Positions 25,039-27,330 of a stretch of 27,330 bases of DNA are shown here, in pieces. The notes under the pieces were generated by a model that was not told the origin of the DNA, did not search any database, and was given only the letters and a program-made list of their open reading frames with translations. A program made the position numbers and the translations under genes. Position 1 is the stretch's first letter. The number at the start of each line of letters is the position of its first letter. The stretch comes from CBDVBZ01 sp965372355 (GTDB lineage Bacteria > Krumholzibacteriota > Krumholzibacteriia > WVZY01). The stretch spans positions 1-27,330 of the forward strand of contig CBDVBZ010000037.1 in the NCBI GenBank assembly GCA_965372355.1, in the 5' to 3' direction.

Positions 25039-26553
25039 CTACTCGAATTTGATTCCCTGGGCCAGCGGCAGATCCTTCGACCAGTTGATCGTATTGGTCT
25101 GCCTGCGCATGTACGCCTTCCACGAGTCGGAGCCGGATTCGCGTCCACCACCCGTCTCCTTCTCCCCGCCAAACGCGCCGCCGATCTCAGCTCCGGACGT
25201 GCCGATGTTGACGTTGGCGATACCGCAGTCGGACCCGCGGTGCGACAGAAACGTCTCGGCATTCAGGAGGTCTCTAGTAAAGATCGCCGACGACAGACCC
25301 TGGGGAACCTCGTTGTGCCAGGCGATCGCATCGTCGAGATTCTCGTACTCCATCAGGTAGAGAATCGGCGCAAACGTCTCATCGTGGACGATCTGCCACT
25401 GATGCTCGGCCTTGATGATCGTGGGCTCCACGTAGAAGCCGTCCCGATCGACGGTCTTGCCGCCATAGAGGATCTCACCGCCCGATTGCTTGATCGTCTC
25501 CAACGCGACCATCATCGTGTCGACGGCGCCCTGGTTGACCAGTGGGCCCATCAGCGTGTTCTCGTCCAGAGGATCGCCGATGCGAACCTGTTTGTAGGCG
25601 TTTACCAGCTTGTCGGTAAACTTCTCGAAGACCTTCTTGTGGAGGATGACCCGGCGGGTCGACGTGCAGCGCTGACCGGCCGTGCCGACCGCGCCGAACA
25701 GGACCGCTCGCATCGCCATTTCGATGTCGGCCGTCTCGTCGACAATGATGCAGTTGTTGCCACCAAGCTCCAGGATTGTCCGGCCGAGCCGCTCGCCGAC
25801 AACCTTGCCGATCCGGTAGCCCATTTCGCATGAGCCCGTGGCGGACACCATCGGGATCCGGCGGTCGGAGACCAGCTTCTCGCCGATAACCGAGCCGCGC
25901 CCGACGACCAGGTTGAAGATGCCGTCGAGTTTGTGCGCCTTCATGACGTCGTTGCAGATATGCTGCACGGCGATACCGGTCAACGGGGCCTCCGAAGAGG
26001 GCTTCCAGAGCGTGACGTCGCCGCAGACAGCGGCGATGGCGGCATTCCATGCCCAGACCGCAACCGGAAAGTTGAAGGCGGAGATCACGCCAACCACTCC
26101 CAGTGGGTGCCACTGCTCGTACATGCGGTGCCCCGGCCGTTCCGAGTGCATCGTCTTGCCGTAGAGCTGACGGGAAAGCCCCAGGGAGAAATCGCAGATG
26201 TCGATCATCTCCTGGACCTCACCCCAGCCCTCGTGCACGATCTTGCCCATCTCGAGTGTGACCAGCTTGCCCAGCGGATCCTTCTTGGCGCGCAGTGCCT
26301 CGCCGAGGTCGCGAACAATGAGCCCACGCGCCGGGGCGGGCATCATCCGCCACTCTTCGAACGCGGCGGTGGCTGCCTCCATGACCTTTTCATAGTCCTC
26401 TTCCGAGGCCTGGGCCACCTTGGCTATCTCCTTGCCAGTAGTCGGGTTAATGGATGCGATCAGATCGCGGCCTTCCGTCGGTGCCCAGGCGCCAGGGCCG
26501 GAGCAGGCGCCGGGGTTGATCTTTTCGATTCCGAGTTCTTTGAGAATATCCAT
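25039..26553 (-). CDS. Aminoadipate semialdehyde (piperideine-6-carboxylate) dehydrogenase, ALDH7/antiquitin type
   Basis: A 504-aa NAD-dependent aldehyde dehydrogenase. Catalytic residues are in place: C296 in G-Q-R-C-T-S, general base E262 in L-E-L-G-G-N-N, N161 in S-A-F-N-F-P and K184 in L-W-K-P-S. The numbering is close to human ALDH7A1 (C302, E268). The C-terminus T-I-N-W-S-K-D-L-P-L-A-Q-G-I-K-F is the antiquitin signature. It oxidises aminoadipate semialdehyde to 2-aminoadipate, the third step of saccharopine-route lysine breakdown. AGGAGAG lies about 8 nt before ATG 26553. It is the first gene of the operon, with a good promoter at 26626-26654. Confidence 0.94.
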   Translation of the reverse strand: MDILKELGIEKINPGACSGPGAWAPTEGRDLIASINPTTGKEIAKVAQASEEDYEKVMEAATAAFEEWRMMPAPARGLIVRDLGEALRAKKDPLGKLVTLEMGKIVHEGWGEVQEMIDICDFSLGLSRQLYGKTMHSERPGHRMYEQWHPLGVVGVISAFNFPVAVWAWNAAIAAVCGDVTLWKPSSEAPLTGIAVQHICNDVMKAHKLDGIFNLVVGRGSVIGEKLVSDRRIPMVSATGSCEMGYRIGKVVGERLGRTILELGGNNCIIVDETADIEMAMRAVLFGAVGTAGQRCTSTRRVILHKKVFEKFTDKLVNAYKQVRIGDPLDENTLMGPLVNQGAVDTMMVALETIKQSGGEILYGGKTVDRDGFYVEPTIIKAEHQWQIVHDETFAPILYLMEYENLDDAIAWHNEVPQGLSSAIFTRDLLNAETFLSHRGSDCGIANVNIGTSGAEIGGAFGGEKETGGGRESGSDSWKAYMRRQTNTINWSKDLPLAQGIKFE

Positions 26554-26575
26554 CGAATTAACTCTCCTGTTTGAG

Positions 26576-26599
26576 TCGGGTCGTAGACCCGAAATCGGG
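26576..26599 (-). promoter_or_regulatory. Two overlapping leader hairpins of the lysine-degradation operon
   Basis: On the minus strand the leader can form CCCG-ATTT-CGGG (26599-26588) or TCGGGTC-TAC-GACCCGA (26592-26576). They share bases 26588-26592, so only one can form at a time. The second ends about 10 nt before the AGGAG of the first gene. No T-run follows either one, so an effect on translation initiation is more likely than attenuation. Confidence 0.45.
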
Positions 26600-26625
26600 C
26601 GCGAAAATAAGAATAACAGTCGCTA

Positions 26626-26654
26626 ATAGTAGCCGTTTGCCAAAGGGGCGTCAA
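26626..26654 (-). promoter_or_regulatory. Sigma70-like promoter of the lysine-degradation operon
   Basis: On the minus strand: TTGACG (26654-26649), exactly 17 bp, then TACTAT (26631-26626). The -35 matches 5 of 6 and the -10 about 4 of 6 consensus bases. The expected transcription start near 26618 gives a leader of about 65 nt. Confidence 0.72.
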
Positions 26655-26657
26655 TAG

Positions 26658-26696
26658 TTGTGAAATGATTTGTGAAATGATTGTTGTGAAATGATT
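26658..26696 (-). repeat. Triple direct repeat just upstream of the lysine-operon promoter
   Basis: Three identical 13-bp units, TTGTGAAATGATT on the plus strand (AATCATTTCACAA on the minus strand), start at 26658, 26670 and 26684. The first two overlap by one T and the third is offset by a single extra G. The array begins 3 bp upstream of the -35 box, so it occupies the position of an activator array or UP element. Confidence 0.8.
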
Positions 26697-27330
26697 GTCT
26701 CACGTTTTCGGGCACGACCGGCGGGTGGGGGCTGGGTGACCTGGTCCCGAACAGCGCTTTGGTCGACCCGGTTGGTAACCCATGGGCAACACTGCGCCCG
26801 ACTGAATGCAGCACGCCGGTTCAGGAAGTTCGAGCGGTGGGCGTGTGTGTCGTCTCTACGGATTCTGGAAGGAAGCGGTCCTTGCGGCGCCCCGGCGCAC
26901 GCTTGCGTGTCGTTGACGTCTACCAGCGGATCCGAACATCCTGCGCTGCGCCTATGTGCTAGAGATCAAGCGCACGACTTCGTTGAATTTCGACCATCGA
27001 CGTGGCGGGTTGTTGGCCGCACAGTTCTAGCATAACTCACGGGAGCTGTCCTTTGTTTTCTCGGGTCTTTTCTCGAAAAAAACTTGACGGGTTTTTGCGC
27101 GCATTTTGTTAACGCGAATGTGCATTGTTGTATATGCGCTTGTCCTATGATTGCTCCTTTGTGTGGCGTCTTTGCACATAACGAATCATTATCTGGCACA
27201 CACGGCCTTGTTCGTCTCTCTGACCCCACCTACGACGGTTCAAAACACCCCATGCTATAATTAAAGCAACGGTGATCCTCCCTCACTGTTTCTAAATAAC
27301 GTGGAATCTGCTCTGTCACGTTTGCTTGAA
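26697..27330. other. Non-coding region at the right edge
   Basis: About 630 bp without a credible gene; the short open frames have no recognisable product and no ribosome binding site. From about 27040 the composition becomes clearly more AT-rich. A possible promoter TTGACG-17-TGTTAA sits at 27084-27112, with only 3 of 6 matches in its -10. A TGCTCCTTT stretch near 27153-27162 faintly resembles an antitermination boxA. The next gene must start beyond the window on the plus strand or end there on the minus strand. Confidence 0.5.
27253..27261 (+). promoter_or_regulatory. Extended -10 promoter element pointing out of the window
   Basis: TGC-TATAAT is a perfect -10 hexamer with an extended TGn motif. 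No good -35 lies 16-18 bp upstream, which extended -10 promoters tolerate. It would start transcription near 27268 toward a gene beyond the right edge. Confidence 0.45.

Noticed and set aside
24232..25833. 533-aa open frame on the plus strand, antisense to the LKR and aldehyde dehydrogenase genes
   Set aside because: It is entirely covered by two strongly recognised genes on the other strand, has no recognisable domain, and crosses their junction. Long antisense frames are common at this GC content.
26658..26696. CRISPR-like array
   Set aside because: The 13-bp units overlap or are separated by 1 bp, with no spacers, so this is a direct-repeat operator-type array.
26691..27035. 114-aa open frame in the right-edge region
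   Set aside because: It starts inside the repeat array, has no ribosome binding site, no family resemblance and a Ser/Arg-rich composition typical of random GC-rich frames.

Overview
The window is a dense, GC-rich bacterial chromosome segment with 18 supported protein-coding genes. I see no rRNA or tRNA gene, CRISPR array, prophage or complete insertion sequence. Several features suggest a Gram-negative member of the FCB-like or candidate-phylum radiation, of the Krumholzibacteriota, Eisenbacteria, Latescibacteria or Zixibacteria type: a DUF5916 outer-membrane barrel protein, a very large secreted protein with a FlgD/type-IX-like C-terminal sorting domain and calcium-binding D-x-D-G-D-G repeats, several secreted peptidases, and good sigma70-like promoters. 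This placement is an inference from gene content; no marker gene fixes it.

Layout, left to right. 54-2726 (+) is a DUF5916 protein. A 121-bp palindromic repeat follows directly at 2727-2847. 2946-9013 (+) looks like one operon: a VTT/DedA-like membrane protein, a two-HKD phospholipase D/cardiolipin synthase, an M14 zinc carboxypeptidase, a LolA-like lipoprotein-sorting protein and an EamA transporter, with ATGA overlaps or a Shine-Dalgarno fused to a stop codon at the junctions. 9164-10561 (+) is a beta-CASP RNA nuclease with a clear promoter, followed by an M2 (ACE-like) lipoprotein peptidase at 10631-12433 (+). 12466-17251 (-) is a two-gene unit with a 744-aa lipoprotein and an 843-aa sorting-domain protein. 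17548-18531 (+) is an NrnA-type DHH phosphodiesterase and 18687-19580 (+) a second EamA transporter. A second copy of the repeat lies at 19581-19681. 19690-20841 (-) is a NifS/IscS cysteine desulfurase whose promoter abuts its ATG, so its mRNA is probably leaderless. 20989-22313 (+) pairs a corrinoid adenosyltransferase with an atypical SDR. 22380-26553 (-) is a complete saccharopine-type lysine degradation operon. The last 777 bp are non-coding and hold regulatory DNA.

The clearest pathway is lysine catabolism. The three genes are transcribed in the order aminoadipate semialdehyde dehydrogenase (ALDH7/antiquitin type), lysine-ketoglutarate reductase, saccharopine dehydrogenase. Together they convert lysine plus 2-oxoglutarate to saccharopine, then to aminoadipate semialdehyde and glutamate, then to 2-aminoadipate. 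The operon has a visible promoter (TTGACG-17-TACTAT), three direct 13-bp repeats just upstream of the -35, two overlapping hairpins in its leader and an intrinsic terminator.

The least explained items are: the dispersed palindromic repeat (two copies, each flush with a stop codon, with compensatory base changes in the stems and an unusually protein-like central frame); the triple-repeat control region of the lysine operon; the probable leaderless cysteine desulfurase; and the two large secreted proteins of unknown role. I did not find convincing evidence of a wholly new defence or mobile system.
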